From assembly GCA_004357475.1 (NCBI GenBank), contig SMWE01000171.1, positions 1 through 36,276 on the forward strand: a DNA stretch of 36,276 nt, in the 5' to 3' direction. Origin of the DNA: Gammaproteobacteria bacterium. GTDB lineage: Bacteria; Pseudomonadota; Gammaproteobacteria; Steroidobacterales; Woeseiaceae. Positions 1 to 9,364 of the stretch are shown here, in pieces. The stretch's first letter is position 1. Every line of letters begins with the position of its first letter. Made by a program: the position numbers and the translations under genes. A model generated the notes under the pieces. The model did not search any database and was not told where the DNA came from. It was given only the letters and a program-made list of their open reading frames with translations.

Positions 1-475
1 CCCGGTCAGTACCACCGAACTCATGATTGGCAAGGTTGTTCCGTACATCCTGATCGGCATCGTGCAACTGGCGTTGATCATTGCTGTCGGGCATTTTCTC
101 TTCAATGTGCCAATCCGTGGCAGCATTCTGGACCTTTACCTGGCAGCATCGGTCTTCATTGCCGCGAACCTGGCGCTTGGCCTGTTCATTTCTACCATCG
201 TCAAGACACAATTTCAGGCGATTCAGATCACATTTTTCATCCTGCTGCCTTCGATTCTTATAAGCGGCTTTGTGTTCCCCTTCGAAGGTATGCCAAGAAT
301 CGTGCAATACCTCGGTGAGATTCTGCCTACGACCCATTTTATTCGCATAACGCGCGGTATCATGTTGCGGGATACGCCGCTTGGCGATATGTCTCAGGAA
401 TTGCTTGCCCTGGGCGTATTCGCGCTGGTGGCGATGACTGCTGCGACGATTCGCTTTTCAAAGCGGCTGGACTGA
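1..475 (+). CDS. ABC-2 type transporter permease, C-terminal part (truncated by window start)
   Basis: Open frame continues to the window edge (PVSTTELMIGKVVPYILIGIVQLALII...); hydrophobic helices and the 'FPFEGMPRIVQYLGEILPTTHFIRITRGIMLRD' signature typical of ABC-2 permeases. Confidence 0.85.
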   Translation, partial: PVSTTELMIGKVVPYILIGIVQLALIIAVGHFLFNVPIRGSILDLYLAASVFIAANLALGLFISTIVKTQFQAIQITFFILLPSILISGFVFPFEGMPRIVQYLGEILPTTHFIRITRGIMLRDTPLGDMSQELLALGVFALVAMTAATIRFSKRLD

Positions 476-529
476 TAAGAACCTGGCTCAGCATTCCGCG
501 GCATTGTAATACGGCCGCCGCCACCTGAT

Positions 530-738
530 CGTGAGCGGCACGGCGATATTCAGGCAGAATGCCGTCGGGTCTTTTTTGCCGCGACGACGGCGACGAAAAC
601 AGCGGTCCAGATCACCGCAAGGTGTGCTAGCGGGTGCATTTCATTTTGCCTGCAATCATGGCCAAGCCGTCAGTTGGCGCGAATGCGACTACAGGTATGC
701 CTTCAGACGTGGTAAACAGGGCGATCCAGGACTCGTGA
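530..738 (+). pseudogene. Degraded histidine kinase C-terminal remnant
   Basis: Fragments resembling an HATPase C-terminus in different frames: 'RHGDIQAECR' near 530-575 and 'RVHFILPAI' at 631-657, ending at TGA 736-738; in-frame TAG at 628-630; lies directly upstream of a FixJ-type regulator. Confidence 0.4.
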
Positions 739-752
739 GGACCCCCTGAACA

Positions 753-1473
753 GTGAATACAGAGCCCCAGTCAGAATTCTACTGTATACATCGTTGACGA
801 CGATCAGGCGATCCGCCACGCCATGGAACTCCTGATGCGGTCGGTTGGCCTTGATTACGAAATATTTCATTCGGCGGATGAATTCCTCGCCAGCCATACC
901 AACGACAGGGCCGGTTGCCTGGTTCTCGACATCCGCATGCCCGGCCTGGGTGGCCTGGAGCTGCAGGAGAAACTCAACGAGCTCGGCAGCACCCTGCCGA
1001 TCATATTCATCACCGGTCACGGTGACGTGCCAATAGCGGTCGAGGCCATGCAAAAGGGCGCGGTTGATTTCATTCAGAAGCCGTTTCGGGACCAGGAATT
1101 CCTGGATCAAATATTCGAGGCACTCAAGACCGACCAGCGAAGGCGCTCGGCCCGCGATCGAAAAGCGTAGGTTTCAAATCGGGTTGAAAAGCTGACCAAA
1201 CGCGAGTGCGAGGTAATGGACCTGGTCGTCACCGGCAAACCCAACAAGGTCATCGCCTATGAACTCGGCGTCAGCCAACGCACAGTGGAGATTCATCGCG
1301 CCAGGGTCATGGAAAAAATGGAGGCAAGATCGCTGGCCGACCTGGTCCGCATGCACCTGGCGATCCGACAAAAGGCCGCTGCTAGTTCCGTGCCCCGGTT
1401 GCCTCCTTTATCGTCGCGCACTCAATACACTCGCCGGCATATGGATAAGCCTCGATCCGTTTTGCACCGATAG
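753..1473 (+). pseudogene. FixJ/LuxR-family response regulator, disrupted
   Basis: REC domain (VYIVDDDQAIRHAMELLMRSVG...LDIRMPG...FITGHGDVPIAVEAMQKGAVDFIQKPF) and LuxR HTH ([43 protein letters not shown]) are in the same frame but separated by TAG at 1168-1170; the likely GTG start (753) is in another frame, implying a +1 shift near 779-783. Confidence 0.75.
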
Positions 1474-1732
1474 CCGAGCCACAACGCGAACACAGACCAT
1501 ATTTTCCGGCGTCCATACGGCGTAACGCCTGGGAAACTTTCTCCAGCTCCTTGCGCGCTTCGTTGCCGAGCGCATCGACTACCTCGCTGTCCTCAAGCTG
1601 AATCGCCCGCTCCTTGGAATCGCTCTCCAGGCCGCGGCGCAGATTGTCAGTGATACGCTCGAGCCGGGCGCTGAACTCTAATTTCTTGTTTTCCAGGCGA
1701 TCGCGGAGTCCGTCCGGCTGGTTCGGGTCCAT
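1382..1732 (-). CDS. DksA/TraR-family zinc-finger protein
   Basis: [20 protein letters not shown]...[27 protein letters not shown]4 zinc finger; AAGGAGG upstream of the ATG at 1732. Confidence 0.85.
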   Translation of the reverse strand: MDPNQPDGLRDRLENKKLEFSARLERITDNLRRGLESDSKERAIQLEDSEVVDALGNEARKELEKVSQALRRMDAGKYGLCSRCGSAIGAKRIEAYPYAGECIECATIKEATGARN

Positions 1733-2024
1733 TGTTGAGTGCCTCCTTTCGCGTCGGCGGGCGCCGGCGCGCGCAACCCTGCGACGCCGGTAACCGGCCA
1801 TGGCTCATTTAATAGTACCGCAGAAGTCACAAGAATCAGTAAATACACCTATGGCGGCCGACAGTACCCCATCATTCTGCAAGTAAAATGCAGTCTGTTG
1901 AAAATAATACGTAAATTCCGAGATCCGCTAGGCAACAGGACTTATAGGCGCGGTCCCGGCTTGCGACTAGTCTCAAGCTGACGCCCTGGAGGGCTATAAT
2001 CCGCCGTTCCGAGACGGCAGGACC

Positions 2025-2422
2025 ATGCAAAATATCAGCCAGATCATGTGCGTCATCGATCCGACGACGACCGCGCAACCGCGAGCGCCTACATCCCAGT
2101 GTCAATACCGTTCGAAGAACTTGAAGAACTGGTCATTTCAGACCATAAGAAACAGTTTGCTGAAGTAACCGCAAGGCACAATATCGATTCCGCCCATGCA
2201 CACCTTGTCGCAGGACTGACCCACGAAGAACTGCCAGAGTTTTGCAGTAATATAGATGCCGCCGTCGTGGTCATGGGTGCCATATCCAGGAATCGCTGGA
2301 AGCGGCTGTTCATCGGTGCCACGGCAGAACGAACCCTTGAACATCTGCCCTGCAATCTCCTGATCGTCAAACCGGACTGGTTCCGCATACCGGACGAAAT
2401 TGCTGAAGACCGCACAGCATAG
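2025..2422 (+). pseudogene. Universal stress protein (UspA) with large internal deletion
   Basis: N-terminus MQNISQIMCVIDPTTTAQP in one frame, then a frame change to ATASAYIPVSIPFEELEELV...LLIVKPDWFRIPDEIAEDRTA, matching the two ends of the intact paralog at 2436-3398. Confidence 0.8.
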
Positions 2423-2435
2423 ACAAGGAAAAGCA

Positions 2436-3398
2436 ATGCAGGAAATCTCGAAGATACTGTGTGTCATTGACCTGGAGGTAGAGGCACAGCCGGCAATGCA
2501 GCGCGGCGCCTGGCTCGCAAAGCATTTAGATGCCGAACTCGAGTTACTGATCTGTTATTACAACGAATATCTCACCGGCGGCCGCCTGAGCAATTATCCG
2601 TCACTCGAGAACGCCCAGGAGGACATCCGTAATGGCCTCAAGCGGCGTCTCGAGTTGCTGGCCGAGCCGCTCCGTGAATCCGGCCTCGTCGTCAATACGG
2701 CCTCAACCTGGGATCACCCGCTGTACGAGGGCATTGTCCGCCACGCAATCGCCTGCGATGCCGATATCGTATTCAAGGATACGCACCATCATTCAGCCGT
2801 CTCGCGTGCATTGCTGACCAACACCGACTGGAACCTGATTCGGATCTGCCCGGTACCGCTCTGGCTGGTCAAACCGCATGATATTTCGGATAAGCCGACA
2901 TTTGTCGCTGCCATCGATCCCTTGCATGAACACGACAAACCGGCAGCACTGGACGATGAGATCCTGGTCATCACTAAAGCGCTCGCCGATGCGACCAACG
3001 CAGAAGTTCGCGCATTTCACTCCTACGACCCACGAATCGCCGTTGCGACCGCCACTGCGAACGCATACATTCCAGTGTCGTTGCCATTTGATGAAATCGA
3101 GAAACAAATGCATGAGCAGCACGAGAAACGCTTCAACGAGGTCGTAAATTTCCACGGCATTGACGCCGAGAAATCGCACCTCGTTGCAGGCGTAACGCAT
3201 GAGGAATTGCCGGAGCTCTCAAAGAGCGTCGGAGCCGATGTCGTGGTAATGGGCGCTGTCTCGAGAAATCGCTGGAAAAGGCTGTTTATTGGCGCCACGG
3301 CAGAGCGCACACTCGAACACCTGCCGTGCGACCTCCTGATTATCAAACCTGACTGGTTCCAGGTACCGGCCGAAATTGCCGAGGGAAAAGCCGCGTAG
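2436..3398 (+). CDS. Universal stress protein, tandem UspA domains (UspE-like)
   Basis: MQEISKILCVIDLEVEAQPAMQRGAWLAKHL...VVMGAVSRNRWKRLFIGATAERTLEHLPCDLLIIKPDWF. Confidence 0.9.
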   Translation: MQEISKILCVIDLEVEAQPAMQRGAWLAKHLDAELELLICYYNEYLTGGRLSNYPSLENAQEDIRNGLKRRLELLAEPLRESGLVVNTASTWDHPLYEGIVRHAIACDADIVFKDTHHHSAVSRALLTNTDWNLIRICPVPLWLVKPHDISDKPTFVAAIDPLHEHDKPAALDDEILVITKALADATNAEVRAFHSYDPRIAVATATANAYIPVSLPFDEIEKQMHEQHEKRFNEVVNFHGIDAEKSHLVAGVTHEELPELSKSVGADVVVMGAVSRNRWKRLFIGATAERTLEHLPCDLLIIKPDWFQVPAEIAEGKAA

Positions 3399-3411
3399 CC
3401 CGGCTGACTGG

Positions 3412-4690
3412 CTAATCGCGGAATATTCTGAGTAATTCGGCGGTGCCGTGCGGTGCATCACCCTCTTCGTTCGTCAGAACGTAGAGGGCGCCATCAGGCC
3501 CTAACCCGGGCTTCGCGAATACGTTGTGCACGATCGACGAGCAGCCTTTCTTCGGCAACGACGCGATCACCGTCGAGCACCAGCCTGCTCAGATGCTGCC
3601 CGGCCAATGACGTGACGAAAATATTTCCGCGCCATTCAGGAAACATGCTACCCGTATAAAAAATCAGGCCCGACGGCGCGATCGATGGCCGCCAGAAATA
3701 ACGTGGCTGTTCCATGCCTGCCTGTTTCGTGAGCCCATCGCCGACCGGCGCACCGCTGTATTCCGTACCGTAGGTAATAACCTTCCACCCGTAGTTGGCG
3801 CCGGCACGGATACGATTCAGTTCGTCTCCACCGCGCGGTCCATGCTCGGTAATCCATATCTCGCCGGTATCAGGGTGGCTCGCGAACCCGGAGATATCGC
3901 GATGCCCGAGACTGAATATTGCGGAGGGAACACTCGGATCCGCGCTCCAGGGATTGTCGTCGGGCACAGAACCGTCCGGGTTGAACCGCAGCAACTTGCC
4001 GAACGTAATGCCGAGGTCCTGCGCATCTTCTGTGAAAACGTCACCCGCCCCGGAAACCAGCAGCTTCCCATCCGCCGCAAAATGAATTTCCTGCGAACCG
4101 CTGCCGTCAATGATGATTTCGACATCCACAATTTGCAGATTGGCCCGATCAAGACGGCCGCGACCCACCCGTGGAATATTCTTGCCATCGGGTACCTGTG
4201 GTTTGCCTGTGAACGAGAAATAGGCCAGCTGATTCTCCGTAAAGTCAGGGTCGAGCGCAACGTCGAACAACCCGGCCCAGCCCTCGTGTGACATTTCCGG
4301 CAATCCGTGGAGTGGCTCGGACAATTGCCCTTTGGTGTCCAGAATTCGCATATTCCCGACATATTCGGTGATGAGGATCTCACCACCCGGCAGAAATGCC
4401 AGCGCCCACGGCGCGGACAGGCCAGACGCAATGGAAACAACTTCGTACGCCGTTTCCTCGGCGGAGACTGCCCTGGTTTGTCCTGAAAATGCGGGTGCGG
4501 AGGGAATGCGATCTACCCTGAAGGTTGGCAGCTCTTCTTCCTGTGCAACCAGCGGCGGCGCCAGCAACAAGACCGCAAGCAGCGGCAAAGTTACAGTTGC
4601 CAGCGACAATTCGTGACTCAATGACAATGGATGCCCCTTACAATTCCCTGCAACCCGGACTATAAGACGAGAACGTCGTATTATCATCAT
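3412..4690 (-). pseudogene. PQQ-dependent sugar dehydrogenase (glucose/sorbosone dehydrogenase family), frameshifted near the 3' end
   Basis: Beta-propeller signatures (GLSAPWALAFLPGGEILITEYVGNMRIL...GHRDISGFASHPDTGEIWITEHGPRGGDELNRIRAGANYGWKVITYG); after ...RIREAR the reading frame shifts and continues as LGPDGALYVLTNEEGDAPHGTAELLRIFRD to TAG at 3412-3414; start codon uncertain. Confidence 0.75.
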
Positions 4691-4717
4691 TCCCCGCGCT
4701 AATGAAGGAATTTTATA

Positions 4718-5029
4718 ATGATCAAAGTAAGCGTTATGTATCCGAACAGCGAAGGCGCCTCGTTCGACATGGACTATTACCGCAACAGCCATATGCCAAT
4801 GGTTCGTGAGAAGCTCGGCGACGCCTGCAAAGATTCGGCGATCGATGGTGGCCTCGGTGGCGGCACGCCGGATTCACCGCCCACCTATATAGCGATGGGG
4901 CATCTTTACTTCGATTCGGTTGAAGATTTTCAATCTTCCTTCGGCCCTCATGCCGACGAGATCATGGGCGACATTCCAAACTATACCAACATCGAACCAG
5001 TCATCCAGGTTAGCCAGGTACACAGCTAG
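4718..5029 (+). CDS. EthD family protein
   Basis: MIKVSVMYPNSEGASFDMDYYRNSHMPMVREKLGD... typical EthD ferredoxin-like small protein. Confidence 0.85.
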   Translation: MIKVSVMYPNSEGASFDMDYYRNSHMPMVREKLGDACKDSAIDGGLGGGTPDSPPTYIAMGHLYFDSVEDFQSSFGPHADEIMGDIPNYTNIEPVIQVSQVHS

Positions 5030-5056
5030 TTCTTATTCGACCCGATTAAGGCGCCC

Positions 5057-5797
5057 ATGTCGCCAGAGGATTTCGTCATGTTGTTACGCAAGTGGATGCT
5101 CGATTGTGGGGGGATGGCATTAGTCGCCGGACTGTTGGCATCGGTGCCGGTTACTGCAGACACCATTGCCGTGATTGGCACCGGCGACGTTGCCGGCGCC
5201 CTCGGTCCGGAGTTCGCAGCCCTTGGTCATACCATCGTCTATGGCTCGCGCGACCCGTCGCGAGACAAGGTGCGCGCGCTTGTCGAGCGCACGGGCAACG
5301 GTGCCTCAGCGACGACGCCAGCGGAATCTGTCGTCGGCGCCGACATTGTGGTGATGGCAGTACCCGGCACTGCCGTCGAAGCGATCACGAATGGACTGGG
5401 TGACCTGTCGGGAAAAATTATTATCGATCCGACTAATGCAATTGACCGCAGTGATGATGGCTACTTCAAACTGGTTTACGACTCCTCGACCGCCGAGATA
5501 ATTCAGGACGCCGCGCCGGCCGCGTATGTCGTCAAAGCGTTCAATACCCTGAACTGGCGGACCATGGTTGATCCTGACTCCTCCGGCGGTCCGGTCAGCA
5601 TTCCCCTGGTCGGCGATAGCGCTGAGGCAAAAGCGACGGTTGCCGAACTGGTCGAAGGTATGGGACTGGAAGCCATCGACTTAGGACCCCTGCGTTATGC
5701 CCGCCATATCGAGGGCATGCTGCTGGTCTGGATTCACAACCGCTATGGCGGGGGTGATGGTCCTGCGTTTGATTATCATCTGCGCAAAGAACAATAA
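5057..5797 (+). CDS. NAD(P)-binding protein, F420-dependent NADP reductase-like, with N-terminal signal-like segment
   Basis: TIAVIGTGDVAGALGPEFAALGHTIVYGSRDPSRDKVRALVERTG...VVKAFNTLNWRTM; hydrophobic leader MLLRKWMLDCGGMALVAGLLASVPVTAD before the Rossmann motif; start could be 5078. Confidence 0.8.
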   Translation: MSPEDFVMLLRKWMLDCGGMALVAGLLASVPVTADTIAVIGTGDVAGALGPEFAALGHTIVYGSRDPSRDKVRALVERTGNGASATTPAESVVGADIVVMAVPGTAVEAITNGLGDLSGKIIIDPTNAIDRSDDGYFKLVYDSSTAEIIQDAAPAAYVVKAFNTLNWRTMVDPDSSGGPVSIPLVGDSAEAKATVAELVEGMGLEAIDLGPLRYARHIEGMLLVWIHNRYGGGDGPAFDYHLRKEQ

Positions 5798-6009
5798 TGC
5801 CGTGCAACAGCTGGGAACCACTGGGCGAATTTCTTGAGTGCCCCGTGCCGGCAATCGCCGAAAAAATACGCTGTCAGGCCAACTGATTTTAGTCATTTTT
5901 TTGTTTAACAACAACGAGTTATCGCGAAATGTTTTACGCGTAAAGTGCATCCGGGCCCTGGCTGGGTGACCGCCTTCGACCACCAGCAGCGGACACCATC
6001 GTTACTGAT

Positions 6010-6381
6010 TCAAGCGGCCTGGTTACCGATACGATCCAGCCAGAAATCAAATGGTCTCCCAGGCACAAAAATGTCCAATCCGACGGCCGGCTCGTTCGAC
6101 GGGTTGATCACAGAATGGGGTTCGCCGCCAGGCAAAAAGGCACAGTCGCCCTCGTTAAGAGTCCGTTCCCCATCAGCATCCGTCTTAATGACAAGTGTTC
6201 CCTTCAATACGACGAGAATTTGCAGGTTTTCATGATGATGAACCGGCGAGGCATGTCGCGCAGGCTTGACAAAGTGTTCGATCGAAATTTCCGGTTCTCC
6301 ACACAATCTGATTCGCTTCCAGCCTTTCTCTGGTTCACAAGATTCGGCTGCTTCAAATCGAACAATCTTCATCGCTTGCAC
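6010..6381 (-). CDS. Cupin domain-containing protein
   Basis: PARHASPVHHHENLQILVVLKGTLVIKTDADGERTLNEGDCAFLPGGEPHSVINPSNEP. Confidence 0.85.
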   Translation of the reverse strand: MQAMKIVRFEAAESCEPEKGWKRIRLCGEPEISIEHFVKPARHASPVHHHENLQILVVLKGTLVIKTDADGERTLNEGDCAFLPGGEPHSVINPSNEPAVGLDIFVPGRPFDFWLDRIGNQAA

Positions 6382-6447
6382 CCCATTGGCTCATAACATG
6401 AATAGCTCAAAGTATTCCACACTTGTCAGTACTTCGGTTTGTAAAAC

Positions 6448-8148
6448 TTATACGGGTCCGACCCCACTCTTGATGTGGTGGCGGGCGTCGACAGGCCGCA
6501 TGAATGCGTTGCTGATGAGTGCAACGGCGAGTAATGCGGCCATCAGGATCATCGTCGTATTGTAAAGACCGCTGGTCGGATCGATGGTACCTGGTGGTGC
6601 AATTTCCATCAGGCTCGCGATCGTGACCGTCTTTTGTTCGATGAGAACATTCAGTTGCTCAACGGGCGCACCGAAGTGCGCGGCGAATGCGTTCGCGTCG
6701 ATTCCTGACATCAAATCCTGTATTGCCTGATTGACTGAGCTCTGACGTAAGGACGTGATTGCCAGCGGGCCGAGAACGCCGGCCGTGCTCCAGGCGGTCA
6801 GCAGGCGTCCATGGATTCCGCCCACAAATTTCGTGCCGAAGATATCCGCAAGATAGGCGGGAATAGTTGCGAAGCCTCCGCCGTACATCGTGAAGATGAT
6901 CATGGTTGCGGCATAGAAATAAACCAGCCAGACAACGGCCGGATTGACGCTGACCTGCTGCGCCGTGAAAGGCACCGACAGGTAAAGCAGAATCCCGAGA
7001 ATGAAAAATATCCAGTAAGTATTGCGGCGGCCGATGTGGTCGGAACTGCTGGCCCAGAAGAAACGGCCGATCATGTTGAACACACTGATCATTACGACAT
7101 AGGTTCCTGCAAATGTCGCGTCGACGATATGCGGCAATGTGGTGCCGAATATTTCGGTAATCATTGTTCTCGCCACACCCAGTACGCCGATACCTGCAGT
7201 CACGTTCAAACACAACACGATCCACAGCTGATAAAACTGCGGTGTTTTTAATGCCTGGTCGATATCGACATCGTGCGTCGTAACCAGGTGCTGCCGATCA
7301 TCTTCCGGTGGCGGCTGCCAGCCGGCCGGCTGCCAGCCCGCTGCCGGTAATCGATACGAAAATGCAGCAAGCAACATGACAATCAAATAAATTAAACCGA
7401 TAGCCACGAAAGTCTCGGCGACTCCAGTTGCGCCGGTGCCAACAACATAGACGCCTTCAGGCCCGGGCATTGTCATGCCGCGCACATCAGCGGCACTGGC
7501 CACGACCACTTCCTGCAGGACACCGGATACATCGACGAAACGTCTGCCGGCCTCGGTGATCAGTTCAACCGACTCTGTTGCACCCAGATACTCTGGAGCG
7601 CGATAGAACATTTTCAGGAAGTATTCTTTCAACGGCGCGCCGATCATCGCGCCGCCGCCGAAACCCATGATCGCCATGCCCGCGGCCATGCCGCGCCGGT
7701 CCGGAAACCAGCGAATCAGGGTGCTGACGGGTGATACATAGCCAAGCCCGAGGCCGCATCCGCCGATAACGCCGTAGCCCAGGTATATCAGCCACAGCTG
7801 ATGGGTGAAGATGCCGGCCGCACCGACGATGTAGCCACCCCCCCAGCAACAAGCGGCAACAGTGCCGACCAGGCGGGGCCCGACTTTTTCCAGCCAGCGA
7901 CCGGCGACTGCTGCGGATAAGCCGAGGGACACGATGGCGACCGTGAAAATCCAGACGACTTCACCGAGATTCCAATCATCCGCTGCGCTGCCTACAACGC
8001 CGAATACTTTGCTCAGTGGCGGGTTATAGATGCTCCATGCATAGACGGAACCAATGCAAAGGTGAATTGCGACCGATGCAAGAGGCACACGCCAGCGGTT
8101 GTAGCCCGGAGGCGCAATGATTCTTTCCCTGGAAAGCAGTCCGGCCAT
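6448..8148 (-). CDS. OFA-family MFS transporter (oxalate/formate antiporter-like)
   Basis: 12-TM pattern; GSVYAWSIYNPPLSKVFG, YGVIGGCGLGLGYVSPVSTLIRWFPDRRGMAAGMAIMGFGGGAMIGAPL; likely start is the internal Met (MAGLLSRERII). Confidence 0.88.
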   Translation of the reverse strand: MAGLLSRERIIAPPGYNRWRVPLASVAIHLCIGSVYAWSIYNPPLSKVFGVVGSAADDWNLGEVVWIFTVAIVSLGLSAAVAGRWLEKVGPRLVGTVAACCWGGGYIVGAAGIFTHQLWLIYLGYGVIGGCGLGLGYVSPVSTLIRWFPDRRGMAAGMAIMGFGGGAMIGAPLKEYFLKMFYRAPEYLGATESVELITEAGRRFVDVSGVLQEVVVASAADVRGMTMPGPEGVYVVGTGATGVAETFVAIGLIYLIVMLLAAFSYRLPAAGWQPAGWQPPPEDDRQHLVTTHDVDIDQALKTPQFYQLWIVLCLNVTAGIGVLGVARTMITEIFGTTLPHIVDATFAGTYVVMISVFNMIGRFFWASSSDHIGRRNTYWIFFILGILLYLSVPFTAQQVSVNPAVVWLVYFYAATMIIFTMYGGGFATIPAYLADIFGTKFVGGIHGRLLTAWSTAGVLGPLAITSLRQSSVNQAIQDLMSGIDANAFAAHFGAPVEQLNVLIEQKTVTIASLMEIAPPGTIDPTSGLYNTTMILMAALLAVALISNAFMRPVDARHHIKSGVGPV

Positions 8149-8424
8149 CGATGCTATTCCCCAAGCACAGGTGCGCAAGGGCCATATGTTGGCACGATGG
8201 GGCGAAAGGAATCCAGTCCGGACGTCAGCCCGCATCCACTCGGGTACTCAATAAAAATGGCCTGCTCAGTAGTTTGCCGTCAACATTATCCAGAATTTGC
8301 TGGTGTCGGGGTCGCGTGCTGATCGGCGTCATACAATGCCGCCTTGAACAGCACTCCGTAGCGATCGCCAAGGCTGCGCCCAACTCAGGCAAATATATTG
8401 CGTCAAGGATTCGTCAGCAGACGC

Positions 8425-9270
8425 CTATACGTATAGAACACTTGCGTGATACTGCAGATGCTTTTCCATGAATGTCGAGATGAAGTAGTAGCCGTGGTCA
8501 TACCCATCATGACGACGCAATTCCAGCGCCACACCATGCTCCTTGCAGGCCGCCTCGAAAAGATGCGGATGCAATTCCTGCTGTAGAAACTGGTCCGCCA
8601 TCCCCTGGTCGATCAGGATTTCATGCTCGGGAATGGCATCCAGCCTTTTTACAAGTTCTGTTGCGTCGTATTCGATCCAGGTCGACTGATCCGCTCCGAG
8701 ATAATTGCGTAGCGCCTTCTGCCCCCAGGGACAATTGATCGGACTGCAGATCGGCGCGAATGCGGAAATACTCTTATATATATGCGGGTTCCTCAGACCC
8801 AAAGTCAACGCGCCATGGCCGCCCATCGAGTGACCGCTAATGCTCTGCCGATCGCGATCGCCCGGAAAATTCGCAAACAGGACTTCTGGTAATTCCCTGG
8901 TCACGTAGTCGTACATGTGAAAGTGCTGGTTCCACGGCGCTTCAGTCGCGTTCAGGTAAAAGCCGGCGCCCAGCCCAAAATCATACGCTCCGTCCGGATC
9001 GTCCGGCACGCTATCGCCGCGGGGACTGGTATCCGGGTTGACCAGCATCAGCCCAAGTTCAGCAGCAAAACGCTCTGCGCCGCTTTTGATCATGAAAGTT
9101 TCTTCGGTGCAGGTCAGGCCGGACAGAAATGTGACGACGGGGACCGGCCCGTCAGCCGCCTGCGGCGGCTGAAAGACGGAAAACTGCATATCGCAGTTGT
9201 TCACTGTCGATGCGTGCCGATAGAAGCCGACCCTGCCGCCAAAGCAGGCGTGTTCACTGATGATGTCCAT
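8425..9270 (-). CDS. fghA: S-formylglutathione hydrolase
   Basis: CNMQFSVFQPP-type N-terminus, TFLSGLTCTEETFMIKSGAERFAAELGL, SGHSMGGHGALTLGLRNP, HDGYDHGYYFISTFMEKHLQYH. Confidence 0.93.
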   Translation of the reverse strand: MDIISEHACFGGRVGFYRHASTVNNCDMQFSVFQPPQAADGPVPVVTFLSGLTCTEETFMIKSGAERFAAELGLMLVNPDTSPRGDSVPDDPDGAYDFGLGAGFYLNATEAPWNQHFHMYDYVTRELPEVLFANFPGDRDRQSISGHSMGGHGALTLGLRNPHIYKSISAFAPICSPINCPWGQKALRNYLGADQSTWIEYDATELVKRLDAIPEHEILIDQGMADQFLQQELHPHLFEAACKEHGVALELRRHDGYDHGYYFISTFMEKHLQYHASVLYV

Positions 9271-9282
9271 TCTTATCTCAGT

Positions 9283-9360
9283 ATCGCCCGCTTAGGAAGG
9301 GCCCCTACAGATTTTTTCTAAGCAGCGAATTACCGTAGGAGCCCTTCCTAAGCGGTCGAT
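9283..9360. repeat. REP-like palindromic element, copy A
   Basis: atcgcccgcttaggaagggcccctacag ... gtaggagcccttcctaagcggtcgat; imperfect inverted repeat with the GTAGGAGC core shared with three other loci. Confidence 0.8.
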
Positions 9361-9364
9361 TTCC

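Noticed and set aside
3817-4440. 207-aa minus-strand ORF inside the sugar dehydrogenase
   Set aside because: Out-of-frame shadow of a supported coding region with no recognisable motif.
7300-7345. Short GWQPAGWQPPP repeat in the OFA transporter as a tandem-repeat feature
   Set aside because: Only two short copies within a loop; likely linker composition bias.
9283-9360. Possible CRISPR repeat or tRNA-like hairpin
   Set aside because: Single palindrome without regular spacers and no cloverleaf; fits the dispersed REP-like family instead.
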